NCBI GenBank assembly: GCA_902496345.1
Contig: CABVAP010000004.1
Coordinates: 1-51,451, forward strand
Length of the DNA: 51,451 nt
Source: an uncultured Eubacteriales bacterium
GTDB lineage: Bacteria > Bacillota > Clostridia > Lachnospirales > CAG-274
Direction: 5' to 3'
The position numbers and the translations under genes are program-made. Under the pieces are notes generated by a model that was not told the origin of the DNA, ran no database searches, and saw only the letters and a program-made list of their open reading frames with translations. Of this stretch, positions 26,105-36,637 are shown in pieces; the stretch's first letter is position 1, and every line of letters starts with the position of its first letter.

Positions 26105-26181
26105 CCCACCCTTTTGTATTTTTATCTAAGCTATTTTAATTTTATAATTTAACGTTTCATAACTTTGAAAGGGAGTTTTTT

Positions 26182-26667
26182 ATGCTTGTATTTTATATAA
26201 ATGGTAAAGAAGTCAAAAATTTTATGCATAAAATTTTGATTGAAAATTGCTTTGATGATTTTGATGTACGAAACGTTGAAATTCAGTCTTTTGCAAAATT
26301 TAATATTGACGGAAAAGCAAATAAATCTTTTTTAGAGGCAGAGGGAGTCGACCCAAATACGCTTGAGGATGTTTACTTTTCAAAATGGGGAAGAATCAGA
26401 CCATATATCTTTGAGTTTATAAAAGGAAAGATAAAACCGTCATATATGAAATTTATCATATCTGCAAATAATGAACTCCTTACACAAATATCAGATAATG
26501 CGTCTGCATTGTTTTTAAACTTTGTTTTTGAAAATGATAAAGTAGTTTGTACAACAGGAACTTCCCAAAAGACATTTGCTTTAAATAAAGAACTTGATAT
26601 AGCTTGGGAGGAATATGTGCGAAATTTTTTCAAAAACATAGGCGTTGCAATTTATGAAGAAAAATAA
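26182..26667 (+). CDS. DUF5721-like protein
   Basis: A 161-residue soluble protein starting after AAGGGAG. It has KNFMHKILIENCFDDFDV, IQSFAKFNIDGKANKSF and a SKWGRIRPYIFEFIKGK segment typical of the clostridial DUF5721 family; no catalytic motif is evident. It is last in the lcp-flavoprotein series, followed by the htpG regulatory region. Confidence 0.7.
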   Translation: MLVFYINGKEVKNFMHKILIENCFDDFDVRNVEIQSFAKFNIDGKANKSFLEAEGVDPNTLEDVYFSKWGRIRPYIFEFIKGKIKPSYMKFIISANNELLTQISDNASALFLNFVFENDKVVCTTGTSQKTFALNKELDIAWEEYVRNFFKNIGVAIYEEK

Positions 26668-26709
26668 GCCTTTATAAACACGATAAATTACATACTTTCG
26701 CAAATTTTG

Positions 26710-26736
26710 TTAGCACTCATATAAAATGAGTGCTAA
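26710..26736 (+). promoter_or_regulatory. CIRCE operator (HrcA binding site) of htpG
   Basis: TTAGCACTC-N9-GAGTGCTAA, a perfect match to the CIRCE consensus, placed just upstream of the -35 box. By established knowledge CIRCE is bound by the HrcA repressor and is relieved by heat or misfolded protein load. Confidence 0.95.
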
Positions 26737-26743
26737 ATTTTTC

Positions 26744-26772
26744 TTGACTTTTTTCTATAAAGTGGTATTATA
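26744..26772 (+). promoter_or_regulatory. Sigma-A promoter of htpG
   Basis: TTGACT at 26744-26749 and TATTATA at 26766-26772, spacer 16-17 bases, 8 bases after the CIRCE operator. Confidence 0.75.
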
Positions 26773-26804
26773 TACTTAAAAGAAAATTTTAGGAGGAATT
26801 GTAA

Positions 26805-28676
26805 ATGGAAAAAGGTAATCTTTCTATAAATAGTGAAAATATTTTGCCTATTATAAAAAAATGGCTCTACTCTGAATCTGATATTTTTTTACGTGAACTT
26901 GTGTCAAATGGTTGTGACGCAATAACTAAATTTCAAAAACTTATCGCAATGGGTGAAACATCTGCCGATGAAAATACAAAATATTCAGTTAAAGTAGTTC
27001 TTGATAAAGAAAACAGTATAATTAAAATTATAGATAACGGTATCGGTATGACAGCCGATGAAATAAAAGAATATATTACACAAATAGCGTTCTCAGGAGC
27101 AACAGACTTCATCAATAAATACCAAGATAAAATTGATGAAGGTGGCGACATTATCGGTCATTTTGGACTTGGATTTTATTCAGCATTTATGGTTGCCGAT
27201 AAAGTACAAATAGATTCACTTTCTTATAAAGACGGAGCAAAACCGGCAAGATGGATTTGTGACGGTGGAATTGAATATGAAATGGGTGAAAGCGATAAAG
27301 CCGAAAGAGGTACAGAAATCACCCTTTACATCGGAGAAGACGGAAAAGACTTTTTAAACGGCTTTAAACTTAAAGAGGTACTTGCAAAATATTGTTACTT
27401 TATGCCAATTGAAATTTATTTTGAAGACCTTGAAGAAACAAAAAAAGCTGAAGAAAAAGCCGACGATAAAGATAATGAAATCAAAGAACCTGAACCAATA
27501 AATGACACAAATCCATTGTGGTTAAAATCACCAAAAGATTGTACAGATGAAGAATATAAAGCGTTCTATCATAAAGTATTTACAGATTTGAACGAACCAC
27601 TTTTCTGGATTCATTTGAATATGGATTACCCATTCAGACTTAAAGGAATTTTATATTTCCCTAAACTCAAACACGAACTTGACTCAATTGAGGGACAAGT
27701 TAAACTGTATAATAATCAAGTATTTATAGCTGATAACATAAAAGAAGTAATTCCGGAATTTTTGTTACTTCTTAAAGGTACAATTGATTGCCCAGATTTA
27801 CCGCTTAATGTTTCAAGAAGTTTCCTTCAAAATGACGGCTATGTAACAAAAATGTCCGGCTATATAACTAAAAAAGTTGCTGATAAACTCAATAGTCTTT
27901 TCAAGAAAGAAAGAGAAGAATACGAGAAATTCTGGGACGATATTAGCCAGTTTATTAAATATGGTTGTTTAAGAGAAAAAGAATTTTATGACAAAGTAAA
28001 AGACTCACTTTTATTTAAAACAACAAAAGGTGACTATGTAACTTTATCAGAATACCTTGACAAAAACAAAGAAAAACACGAGAACAAGGTATTTTACGTT
28101 ACAGACGAAAAACAACAAGCACAGTATATAAAGATGTTTGAAGAAAATGGAATGGAAGCTGTAATACTTGATACAAGACTTGACAACCCATATATGTCAG
28201 CACTTGAAATGTATAACAGTGGTGTAACATTTGCAAGAATTGACGCTGATATAGCAGATACACTCAAAAATGACGAAAGTGACGAAGACAAAGAACTTAC
28301 AGAAAAATTTGATAAATTATTCAAAGAAGTTATCAAAAAAGACGGCATAAAAGTTAAAGTTGAGAACTTAAAAACAGAAGATGTTTCAGGTGTAATTCAA
28401 CTTAGTGAACAGTCAAGACGAATGAAAGAAATGAGTAGTATGTACGGTATGAACTTTGGTTCTATGCCACTTGATGAAACTCTTATATTAAATAGCAATA
28501 ACAAAGTTGTAAAACTCTTAACTAACATAGTTGATGATGAGAGCAGAAAAGACGATGTAGAGCTTATATGCAAACAAATATATGACCTTGCAATTATGAG
28601 CCACAAACCACTTGAAATGAATGAAATGACAGAATTTATTGCAAGAAGTAATAAAATCCTTGCAATGACTATATAA
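26805..28676 (+). CDS. htpG: Molecular chaperone HtpG (Hsp90)
   Basis: Cytosolic Hsp90 chaperone, 623 residues. The N-terminal GHKL ATPase domain shows ELVSNGCDAITK (variant of the usual ELISNASDA), DNGIGMTADE, GHFGLGFYSAFMVADKV and GTEITLYI; the middle domain has LPLNVSRSFLQND; the C-terminal dimer domain is shorter than in E. coli. Ser in the ATP-site N-box is Gly-Cys here (NGCD). A GGAGGAA ribosome site lies 8 bases before the ATG. Control by CIRCE/HrcA is visible upstream, whereas B. subtilis htpG is not a CIRCE gene. It ends at a strong bidirectional terminator shared with rpoC. Confidence 0.95.
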   Translation: MEKGNLSINSENILPIIKKWLYSESDIFLRELVSNGCDAITKFQKLIAMGETSADENTKYSVKVVLDKENSIIKIIDNGIGMTADEIKEYITQIAFSGATDFINKYQDKIDEGGDIIGHFGLGFYSAFMVADKVQIDSLSYKDGAKPARWICDGGIEYEMGESDKAERGTEITLYIGEDGKDFLNGFKLKEVLAKYCYFMPIEIYFEDLEETKKAEEKADDKDNEIKEPEPINDTNPLWLKSPKDCTDEEYKAFYHKVFTDLNEPLFWIHLNMDYPFRLKGILYFPKLKHELDSIEGQVKLYNNQVFIADNIKEVIPEFLLLLKGTIDCPDLPLNVSRSFLQNDGYVTKMSGYITKKVADKLNSLFKKEREEYEKFWDDISQFIKYGCLREKEFYDKVKDSLLFKTTKGDYVTLSEYLDKNKEKHENKVFYVTDEKQQAQYIKMFEENGMEAVILDTRLDNPYMSALEMYNSGVTFARIDADIADTLKNDESDEDKELTEKFDKLFKEVIKKDGIKVKVENLKTEDVSGVIQLSEQSRRMKEMSSMYGMNFGSMPLDETLILNSNNKVVKLLTNIVDDESRKDDVELICKQIYDLAIMSHKPLEMNEMTEFIARSNKILAMTI

Positions 28677-28696
28677 AAATTATAGAATAAAAACAA

Positions 28697-28723
28697 AAAG
28701 GTTGTCGCTATGCGACAACCTTT
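28697..28723. terminator. Bidirectional terminator between htpG and rpoC
   Basis: A perfect 12-bp stem (AAAGGTTGTCGC / GCGACAACCTTT) with a 3-base loop, T-rich on both strands, between the converging htpG and rpoC genes. Confidence 0.9.
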
Positions 28724-28786
28724 CTCTTTTATGTCTTTTATATATTTTATGTCTTTTCTGTATTCTATTTTTTATCTACTATACTA

Positions 28787-31700
28787 CTAGATAAATTTTT
28801 GTTCTTCAGATTTTTCTTCAAGCTCTTTTTCTTTGTCAATAAGTTTAAGGTCAATTTTTCTATAAGTATTCATACCAGTACCGGCAGGAATTAACTGACC
28901 AATAATAACGTTTTCTTTAAGACCGATAAGAGGGTCAACTTTTCCTTTGATAGCAGCTTCTGTAAGAACTCTGGTAGTTTCTTGGAAAGATGCAGCAGAA
29001 AGGAATGACTCAGTAGCAAGAGCAGCTTTAGTAATACCGAGGAGAACTCTAGAACCGTTAGCAGGTTCAAGACCTTTTTCTTTCATTTCTTCATTGATTG
29101 CTTCAAATTCAAGCCAATCAATAAGACTACCTGGTAAGAAGTTTGTGTCACCGTTTTCTTCAATCCTAACACGTTTAAGCATTTGACGAACAATAACTTC
29201 AACGTGCTTGTCGTTAATATCAACACCTTGGAGTCGGTAAACTCTCTGTACCTCTTGAATCATATAGTCCTGAACGCCTCTGATACCTTTAATTCTTAAA
29301 ATATCGTGAGGGTTTACACTACCTTCTGTAAGTTCGTCACCGGCTTCGATAACGTCACCGTTAAGAACTTTGATACGTGAGCCGTAAGGAATAAGATATT
29401 CTTTAACTTCTCCGCTTTCGTTGACAACAACAACTTCTCTCTTCTTCTTAGTATCGGTAACAGTAACTTTACCGGCGATTTCAGAGATAATAGCAAGACC
29501 TTTAGGTTTTCTAGCCTCAAAAAGTTCTTCAACACGAGGAAGACCTTGTGTAAGGTCGTTACCAGATACACCACCTGTATGGAAAGTACGCATTGTAAGC
29601 TGTGTACCAGGTTCACCGATTGACTGAGCAGCGATAACACCAACAGACTCACCGATACGAACAACTCTACCGGAAGCCATATTTGCACCATAACATTTAG
29701 AGCAGATACCTTTTCTAGCACGGCAAGAAAGGATAGTTCTGATATAAACTTTCTTAATACCGGCAGCGTCAACTTCGTCAGCCTGGTCAGGAGTAATCAT
29801 AGTATCAGCTTCAACGATAAGTTTACCTGTTTCTGGGTGGTAAATATCATTTACAGAATATCTACCTCTGATACGGTCAGATAAAGGTTCAATAACTTCT
29901 TGACCGTCCATAAATGCACTAACCCACATACCAGGGATTTTTTCAGCACCTTCAGAACAATCCCATTCGTGAACAATGATTTCCTGAGAAACGTCAACAA
30001 GACGACGAGTAAGGTAACCAGAGTCGGCAGTTCTAAGGGCAGTATCAGAAAGACCTTTTCTAGCACCGTGTGCAGAGATAAAGTATTCTTGAACAGAAAG
30101 ACCTTCACGGAAGTTAGCTTTGATAGGGAGTTCGATAGTTTCACCAGAAGGAGAAGCCATAAGACCACGCATACCAGCAAGCTGTTTAATCTGTCTGTTA
30201 GAACCACGGGCACCAGAGTGAGCCATCATATAGATGTCATTGTATTTACCAAGACCGGCAAGAAGTGCATTTGTGATTTTATCATCGGCAACTTCCCAAG
30301 CTTTGATAACTTTGTCGTGTCTTTCTTCGTCAGTCATAAGACCACGTCTAAACATTTTAGTAATTTTGTCAACTTCCTTGTCAGCTTCAGCAAGGAATTC
30401 ATATTTTTCTTTAGGGATTTCCATATCAGATACAGAAACGGTCAAAGCACCTCTTGTAGAGAATTTAAAACCAAGACTCTTAATGTTATCAAGAACAACA
30501 GCAGTTTCAGTTGCTGTATGTTTGTTGATACATCTATTAATGATTTTACCAAGACCTTTTTTGTCAGTAAGGAAATCAATTTCATATTTGAATCTGTTTT
30601 CAGGGATACTTCTGTCAACAAATCCTATATCCTGAGGGATAATTTCATTTATAATAATTCTACCGGCTGTAGTATCAACAATCTGAGATTGTTCAACGCC
30701 GTCAATATTAAGAGTACGTCTTACTTTAATTTTAGCGTGAAGACTAATTACGTGATTGTCATAAGCAAGTAAAGCTTCGTTTTCATCTTTAAATACTTTG
30801 CCCTCACCCGGTTCACCGTCTTTTTCAAGAGTAAGATAGTAAATACCAAGAACCATATCCTGAGAAGGAACAGTAACAGGTTCACCGTCAGAAGGTTTTA
30901 AGAGGTTGTTAGGAGCAAGTAAGAGGAAACGACACTCAGCTTGAGCCTCAACAGATAAAGGAACGTGAACAGCCATCTGGTCACCGTCGAAGTCAGCGTT
31001 GTAAGCTGTACAAACGAGAGGGTGAAGTTTTAAGGCACGACCCTCAACTAAAACAGGTTCAAAGGCCTGAATACCAAGTCTATGGAGAGTAGGGGCCCTG
31101 TTAAGCATAACAGGATGCTCTTTGATAACTTCTTCTAAAACGTCCCAAACTTCTGTTTGAAGTCTTTCAACCATACGTTTAGCAGATTTAATATTGTGAG
31201 CCTGACCGTCAGCAACGAGTTTTTTCATAACGAAAGGTTTAAAAAGTTCGATTGCCATTTCTTTAGGAAGACCACATTGATAAATTTTAAGGTTAGGACC
31301 AACAACGATAACGGAACGACCAGAGTAGTCAACACGTTTACCGAGGAGGTTTTGACGGAAACGACCTTGTTTACCTTTGAGGAGGTCAGAGAGTGATTTA
31401 AGACTTCTGTTACCAGGACCAGTAACAGGTCTACCACGTCTACCATTGTCAATAAGTGCGTCAACAGCTTCTTGTAACATTCTTTTTTCGTTTCTAACGA
31501 TAATATCAGGAGCGTGAAGGTCAAGAAGTCTTTGTAAACGGTTATTTCTGTTAATAACACGTCTGTAGAGGTCGTTAAGGTCAGAAGTTGCAAATCTACC
31601 ACCGTCAAGCTGAACCATAGGTCGTAAATCAGGTGGAATAACAGGGATAACGTCAAGAATCATCCATTCCGGTTTATTTCCAGAAAGTCTAAAAGACTCA

Positions 31701-32353
31701 ACAACTTCAAGTTTTTTGATAATACGTACACGTTTTTGACCTGTGCTGTTTTTAAGTTCTTTTTTAAGCTCAACAGATTCTTTTTCAAGGTCAATATCTT
31801 GAAGAAGAATTTTAACAGCTTCGGCACCTATGCCAACTTTGAATTTATCGCCATATTTATCTCTGGCATCTCTATATTCTTTTTCAGTAAGGAGGTCTTT
31901 ATAAACAAGACTTGTATCACCAGCATCAAGAATTACATAAGATGCAAAATAAAGGATTTTTTCCAAAGCTCTAGGTGACATACCAAGGATAATACCCATT
32001 CTACTAGGTATACCCTTGAAGTACCAGATGTGGGAAACAGGGGCAGCAAGTTTAATATGCCCCATTCTCTCACGTCTTACCTTGCTTTTTGTAACTTCAA
32101 CGCCACATCTATCACAAATAACGCCTTTATAGCGAATTCTTTTAAATTTACCACAATGACATTCCCAGTCTTTGCTTGGTCCAAAAATTCTTTCGCAGAA
32201 CAAACCGTCACGTTCAGGTTTTAAAGTTCTGTAGTTGATAGTTTCAGGTTTTTTAACTTCACCGTATGACCATTCAAGAATTTTTTCAGGAGATGCCAAA
32301 CCAATCTTAATTGAATCAAAAGTTACAGTTTGTTCACCATTTTGTGTAGTCAT
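28787..32353 (-). CDS. rpoC: RNA polymerase subunit beta-prime
   Basis: Largest catalytic subunit of RNA polymerase, 1188 residues. The N-terminal zinc finger has Cys65, Cys67, Cys80 and Cys83; the catalytic loop NADFDGDQMAVH, with three Mg2+-binding Asp, is near residue 450; the trigger loop is present (GARKGLSDTALRTADSGYL); and a second zinc site is at CRARKGICSKCYG. No lineage-specific insertion as in Gram-negatives. AAGGAG precedes the ATG, 17 bases after the rpoB stop. The two are co-transcribed on the minus strand. Confidence 0.97.
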   Translation of the reverse strand: MTTQNGEQTVTFDSIKIGLASPEKILEWSYGEVKKPETINYRTLKPERDGLFCERIFGPSKDWECHCGKFKRIRYKGVICDRCGVEVTKSKVRRERMGHIKLAAPVSHIWYFKGIPSRMGIILGMSPRALEKILYFASYVILDAGDTSLVYKDLLTEKEYRDARDKYGDKFKVGIGAEAVKILLQDIDLEKESVELKKELKNSTGQKRVRIIKKLEVVESFRLSGNKPEWMILDVIPVIPPDLRPMVQLDGGRFATSDLNDLYRRVINRNNRLQRLLDLHAPDIIVRNEKRMLQEAVDALIDNGRRGRPVTGPGNRSLKSLSDLLKGKQGRFRQNLLGKRVDYSGRSVIVVGPNLKIYQCGLPKEMAIELFKPFVMKKLVADGQAHNIKSAKRMVERLQTEVWDVLEEVIKEHPVMLNRAPTLHRLGIQAFEPVLVEGRALKLHPLVCTAYNADFDGDQMAVHVPLSVEAQAECRFLLLAPNNLLKPSDGEPVTVPSQDMVLGIYYLTLEKDGEPGEGKVFKDENEALLAYDNHVISLHAKIKVRRTLNIDGVEQSQIVDTTAGRIIINEIIPQDIGFVDRSIPENRFKYEIDFLTDKKGLGKIINRCINKHTATETAVVLDNIKSLGFKFSTRGALTVSVSDMEIPKEKYEFLAEADKEVDKITKMFRRGLMTDEERHDKVIKAWEVADDKITNALLAGLGKYNDIYMMAHSGARGSNRQIKQLAGMRGLMASPSGETIELPIKANFREGLSVQEYFISAHGARKGLSDTALRTADSGYLTRRLVDVSQEIIVHEWDCSEGAEKIPGMWVSAFMDGQEVIEPLSDRIRGRYSVNDIYHPETGKLIVEADTMITPDQADEVDAAGIKKVYIRTILSCRARKGICSKCYGANMASGRVVRIGESVGVIAAQSIGEPGTQLTMRTFHTGGVSGNDLTQGLPRVEELFEARKPKGLAIISEIAGKVTVTDTKKKREVVVVNESGEVKEYLIPYGSRIKVLNGDVIEAGDELTEGSVNPHDILRIKGIRGVQDYMIQEVQRVYRLQGVDINDKHVEVIVRQMLKRVRIEENGDTNFLPGSLIDWLEFEAINEEMKEKGLEPANGSRVLLGITKAALATESFLSAASFQETTRVLTEAAIKGKVDPLIGLKENVIIGQLIPAGTGMNTYRKIDLKLIDKEKELEEKSEEQKFI

Positions 32354-32370
32354 AGCACAATTTCTCCTTT

Positions 32371-35300
32371 CTATTCTTCGTCATCTTCATCATCATCTTC
32401 GTCATCATCATCTTCATCGTCGTCACCTAAATCATTAAAGAGGTCGTCATCGATGTCGATGTCATTTTCGTCTTCATCAATAAGAAGTTCTGTGTCATCA
32501 ATATCGAGGTCATCTTCATTAATTTCAAGTTTTTCGAGCAATTCAGGATTATTTAAGACATCGTCAACCATATTAGACTCTTTTTCATCGTCATCGTCTT
32601 TTTCAACGCCTTCGATGTTTACGTCAATAACTCCAATATCGTCATCATCAAGGTCTTCTTTGATTTCAACTTCTGTTGCGTGTTCATCAAGAACAGAAAC
32701 GTCAAGACCAAGAGCTTGAAGTTCTTTAAGAAGAACTCTGAAAGACTCAGGAACACCAGGTTCAGGGATATTTTCACCTTTAACGATAGCCTCATAAGTT
32801 TTAACACGACCAACAACGTCGTCAGATTTTACAGTAAGAATTTCTTGTAATGTATAAGAAGCACCATAAGCCTCTAATGCCCAAACTTCCATTTCACCGA
32901 AACGCTGACCACCGAACTGAGCTTTACCACCCAAAGGCTGTTGAGTAACGAGTGAGTAAGGACCAGTTGAACGAGCGTGGATTTTATCGTCAACAAGGTG
33001 ATGGAGTTTAAGGTAGTGCATAAAACCTACAGTTGTAGGGTTATCAAATTCCTCACCAGTACGTCCGTCACGAAGTCGGATTTTACCAGTGTGGTTAATA
33101 GGAACACCTTTCCATTCTTCTCTGTGAGCTTTGTTTTCATCAAGGAAAGCAAAAACTTCAGGGTCAAGAATATCTTTCCATTTAGCCTCAAATTCTTCCC
33201 ATTCTGTGTTTGCGTAATCGTTAGCAAGTTCAAGAGTATCCATAATATCGACCTCTTTAGCACCATCGAAAACAGGTGTTGCAACTTTCCAATCAAGAAC
33301 TTTAGCAGCAAGGCTCAAGTGAATTTCGAGAACCTGACCGATGTTCATACGAGAAGGAACGCCGAGAGGGTTAAGAACGATGTCGAGAGGACGACCGTTA
33401 GGTAAGAAAGGCATATCTTCAACAGGGAGAACACGAGAAACAACACCCTTGTTACCGTGACGACCTGCCATTTTATCACCAACAGAGATTTTTCTCTTTT
33501 GAGCGATATAGACACGAACAAGTTGGTTTACTCCAGGAGGGAGTTCGTCATTATTTTCCCTAGTAAATTTCTTAATATCAACGATGATACCACTTTCACC
33601 GTGAGGAACACGGAGAGATGTATCTCTAACTTCTCTAGCTTTTTCACCGAAGATAGCACGTAAAAGACGTTCTTCAGCAGTAAGTTCAGTTTCCCCTTTA
33701 GGAGTAACTTTTCCGACAAGAATGTCGTTAGGTTGAACTTCAGCACCTATACGAATGATACCTTCTTCATCAAGGTCACGAAGAGCATCTTCACCAACGT
33801 TAGGAATATCTTTAGTAATTTCCTCTTGACCAAGTTTAGTATCTCTAGCTTCAGCTTCATATTCTTCAATATGAACAGAAGTATATACATCATCAGCAAC
33901 AAGTTTTTCACTAAGAAGAACGGCATCTTCATAGTTGTAACCTTCCCAAGTCATAAATCCGATAAGAGGATTTTTACCGAGAGCAAGTTCACCGTCTTTA
34001 GTAGAAGGACCGTCAGCGATAATCTGACCCTCTTCAACTCTATCACCTTTAAATACGATAGGACGTTGATTCATACAGTTAGACTGGTTGCTTCGTTTAA
34101 ATTTAGTTAATTTGTAACGGTCTTTTTTGCCGTTATCGCAAAGAACAACGATTTCGCTAGCATCAACTTTTTCAACAACGCCAGAATGTTTAGCAACTTC
34201 AACAACACCAGAGTCTTTAGCAGTTTTATGTTCCATACCAGTACCAACAACAGGAGCTTCTGTTGTAAGAAGAGGAACGGCCTGACGTTGCATATTGGAA
34301 CCCATTAAGGCACGTGTTACGTCATCGTTTTCAAGGAAAGGAATAAGAGCAGTCGCAACAGAAACAAGCTGTTTAGGAGAAACGTCCATAAGGTCGATTT
34401 TATCAGCGTCCATTTCGACATTGTCTTCACCAAGACGAGCAGTAACTTTAGGGTTTTTAAATTCGCCGTTTTCGTTAAGAGGCTCATTTGCCTGAGCAAC
34501 AACGTAAGCTTCTTCTTCATCGGCAGTTATATAGATAACGTCATCAGTAACTCTAGGAACGTCACCAGTTTTATCAATGATACGATAAGGTGCTTCGATG
34601 AAACCATATTCGTTAATTCTTGCGAAAGTAGCAAGAGAGTTGATAAGACCGATGTTAGGACCTTCAGGAGTTTCGATAGGACACATTCTACCATAGTGAG
34701 AAGAGTGAACGTCACGAACTTCGAAACCAGCACGTTCTCTTGAAAGACCACCAGGTCCAAGGGCAGAAAGACGACGTTTATGAGTCATTTCACTAAGAGG
34801 GTTGTTCTGGTCCATAAACTGAGAGAGCTGAGAACTACCAAAGAACTCTTTAATAGCAGCAGTAACAGGTTTAATATTAATTAAAGCCTGAGGAGTAATA
34901 GCGTCCATATCTTGAATAGTCATTCTCTCACGAACAACTCTTTCCATTCTGGAAAGACCAATTCTGAATTGGTTTTGTAAAAGTTCACCAACGGCACGGA
35001 TACGTCTGTTTCCAAGGTGGTCGATGTCATCTTTGTTACCAATTCCGTAATCAAGATGCATAACATAGTTTATAGAAGCCATAATATCTTCACGAGTTAT
35101 GTGTTTAGGGATAAGTTCGTGGATATTAGCTTCGATAGCAGCTTTAACATCTTCAGCTGTATTGTTTTCATCAAGAATTTGTTTAAGTACAGGGAAGAAA
35201 ACTCTTTCTTTAATTTTAAAATCTTCTGGAGTAAGACCAAAAGGTTTAATAAACTCATCGATAGCAACTGCAAGGTTAGATAAGATTTTTACGTTTCTTT

Positions 35301-36303
35301 CTTCGGTAACAACCCAAACGCAGTCAGCACCACTATCTTGAATAGCATCAGCGAGTTCAGCAGTAAGTTTAGTACCTTCCTCAGCGATAATTTCGCCAGT
35401 TAAAGGGTCAATAGCGTTTTCAGCAAGAACATAACCTTTAACTCTGTTTCTGAAAGCAAGTTTTTTATTAAATTTATAACGTCCAACTTTAGCAAGGTCG
35501 TATCTCTTAGGGTCATAGAACATATTATTTAAAAGAGATTCAGAACTTTCAACAGTAGGAGGTTCACCAGGTCTAACTTTTTTGTAAATTTCAATAAGAC
35601 CTTCTTCTCTAGTTTTAGTAGTATCTTTTTCGATAGTAGCTAAGATTTTAGGTTCTTCACCAAAAAGGTCAATAATTTCAGCATCAGAGCCAATACCGAG
35701 AGAACGAATTAAAACAGTAACAGGGACTTTTCTAGTTCTGTCAACTCTAACAGAAAAAACATCGTTTGAGTCAGTTTCATATTCAAGCCAAGCACCTCTG
35801 TTAGGGATAACAGTAGAAGATAAGAGGTTTTTACCAACTTTATCTTTTTCAATAGCATAGTAGATGCCAGGAGAACGAACAAGCTGACTTACGATAACAC
35901 GTTCAGCACCGTTGATAACAAAAGTACCTGTGTCAGTCATAAGAGGGAAATCTCCCATAAAGATTTCCTGTTCTTTAATCTCATCGATTTCCTTATTTCT
36001 GAGGCGAGCTTTAACCTTAAAAGGTGCAGCATAAGTAGCATCACGTTCTTTGCACTCAGGAATAGTGTATTTAGGTTCTGAGTCAAAAGCAAAATCAGTA
36101 AATTCAAGAACAAGATTACCGCTGTAATCAGTTATAGGTGAAATATCTTCAAAAACCTCTTTAAGGCCGTCTTCTAAGAACCATTTGTAGCTGTCCTTTT
36201 GCAAGGCAAGCAAATTAGGCATTTCTAATACTTCGTCTATTTTCGAATAACTCATACGAACCACACCGCCAAGCTTTACGGGACGTATTCTGTTTTTCTC
36301 CAT
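32371..36303 (-). CDS. rpoB: RNA polymerase subunit beta with long acidic tail
   Basis: Catalytic beta subunit, 1310 residues. All core blocks are present; the rifampicin pocket reads SQLSQFMDQNNPLSEMTHKR then RLSALGPGGL with the usual susceptible residues. After the normal end (FRVLLKELQALGLDV) comes an extension of about 110 residues dominated by Asp and Glu, ending in a run of about 25 acidic residues. The ribosome site AAGGAG lies 9 bases before the ATG. Upstream, rplJ and rplL are absent; the gene has its own promoter and a leader of about 330 bases. RpoC follows 17 bases later. Confidence 0.97.
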   Translation of the reverse strand: MEKNRIRPVKLGGVVRMSYSKIDEVLEMPNLLALQKDSYKWFLEDGLKEVFEDISPITDYSGNLVLEFTDFAFDSEPKYTIPECKERDATYAAPFKVKARLRNKEIDEIKEQEIFMGDFPLMTDTGTFVINGAERVIVSQLVRSPGIYYAIEKDKVGKNLLSSTVIPNRGAWLEYETDSNDVFSVRVDRTRKVPVTVLIRSLGIGSDAEIIDLFGEEPKILATIEKDTTKTREEGLIEIYKKVRPGEPPTVESSESLLNNMFYDPKRYDLAKVGRYKFNKKLAFRNRVKGYVLAENAIDPLTGEIIAEEGTKLTAELADAIQDSGADCVWVVTEERNVKILSNLAVAIDEFIKPFGLTPEDFKIKERVFFPVLKQILDENNTAEDVKAAIEANIHELIPKHITREDIMASINYVMHLDYGIGNKDDIDHLGNRRIRAVGELLQNQFRIGLSRMERVVRERMTIQDMDAITPQALINIKPVTAAIKEFFGSSQLSQFMDQNNPLSEMTHKRRLSALGPGGLSRERAGFEVRDVHSSHYGRMCPIETPEGPNIGLINSLATFARINEYGFIEAPYRIIDKTGDVPRVTDDVIYITADEEEAYVVAQANEPLNENGEFKNPKVTARLGEDNVEMDADKIDLMDVSPKQLVSVATALIPFLENDDVTRALMGSNMQRQAVPLLTTEAPVVGTGMEHKTAKDSGVVEVAKHSGVVEKVDASEIVVLCDNGKKDRYKLTKFKRSNQSNCMNQRPIVFKGDRVEEGQIIADGPSTKDGELALGKNPLIGFMTWEGYNYEDAVLLSEKLVADDVYTSVHIEEYEAEARDTKLGQEEITKDIPNVGEDALRDLDEEGIIRIGAEVQPNDILVGKVTPKGETELTAEERLLRAIFGEKAREVRDTSLRVPHGESGIIVDIKKFTRENNDELPPGVNQLVRVYIAQKRKISVGDKMAGRHGNKGVVSRVLPVEDMPFLPNGRPLDIVLNPLGVPSRMNIGQVLEIHLSLAAKVLDWKVATPVFDGAKEVDIMDTLELANDYANTEWEEFEAKWKDILDPEVFAFLDENKAHREEWKGVPINHTGKIRLRDGRTGEEFDNPTTVGFMHYLKLHHLVDDKIHARSTGPYSLVTQQPLGGKAQFGGQRFGEMEVWALEAYGASYTLQEILTVKSDDVVGRVKTYEAIVKGENIPEPGVPESFRVLLKELQALGLDVSVLDEHATEVEIKEDLDDDDIGVIDVNIEGVEKDDDDEKESNMVDDVLNNPELLEKLEINEDDLDIDDTELLIDEDENDIDIDDDLFNDLGDDDEDDDDEDDDEDDEE

Positions 36304-36408
36304 CGCACCGTCACTCCTTAAAAAATAGTATATTTAACCGTAGAAAAAACTACAGGTTGTTTCAATAACAAGTAACAAAAAATAAAAAAACTTAAACGCA
36401 AAAAATTG

Positions 36409-36443
36409 CCGATAATTCTGATTTTTTAAAATCAAAATTTCGG
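36409..36443 (-). terminator. Terminator-like hairpin in the rpoB leader
   Basis: On the minus strand CCGAAATTTTGATTTT pairs with AAAATCAGAATTATCGG (imperfect, about 14 pairs), followed after three bases by six T. It lies about 105 bases before the rpoB start and about 190 bases after the predicted start site, the place for an attenuator. The 36304-36800 gap holds this, the promoter and the hairpin of the next gene. Confidence 0.5.
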
Positions 36444-36637
36444 TAAATTTTATTTTGTAAAAATTTTTTCAAAAAAATTGTTGAAATTGATAAAATTATG
36501 TGTTATACTAAAAAAAATTAAACATAAATAAAATCAATTCACATCGAAAATTTTGTAAAAATGCCGAAAAAATCATATTTGAAAGAAGTTTCAAACAAAA
36601 GGAAAAAGCATTTTTTCATTTATCGATACATTTATTA

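Noticed and set aside
28900..36200. Long open frames opposite rpoB and rpoC
   Set aside because: They are antisense to intact conserved genes, lack ribosome sites, and arise from codon bias of the real strand.
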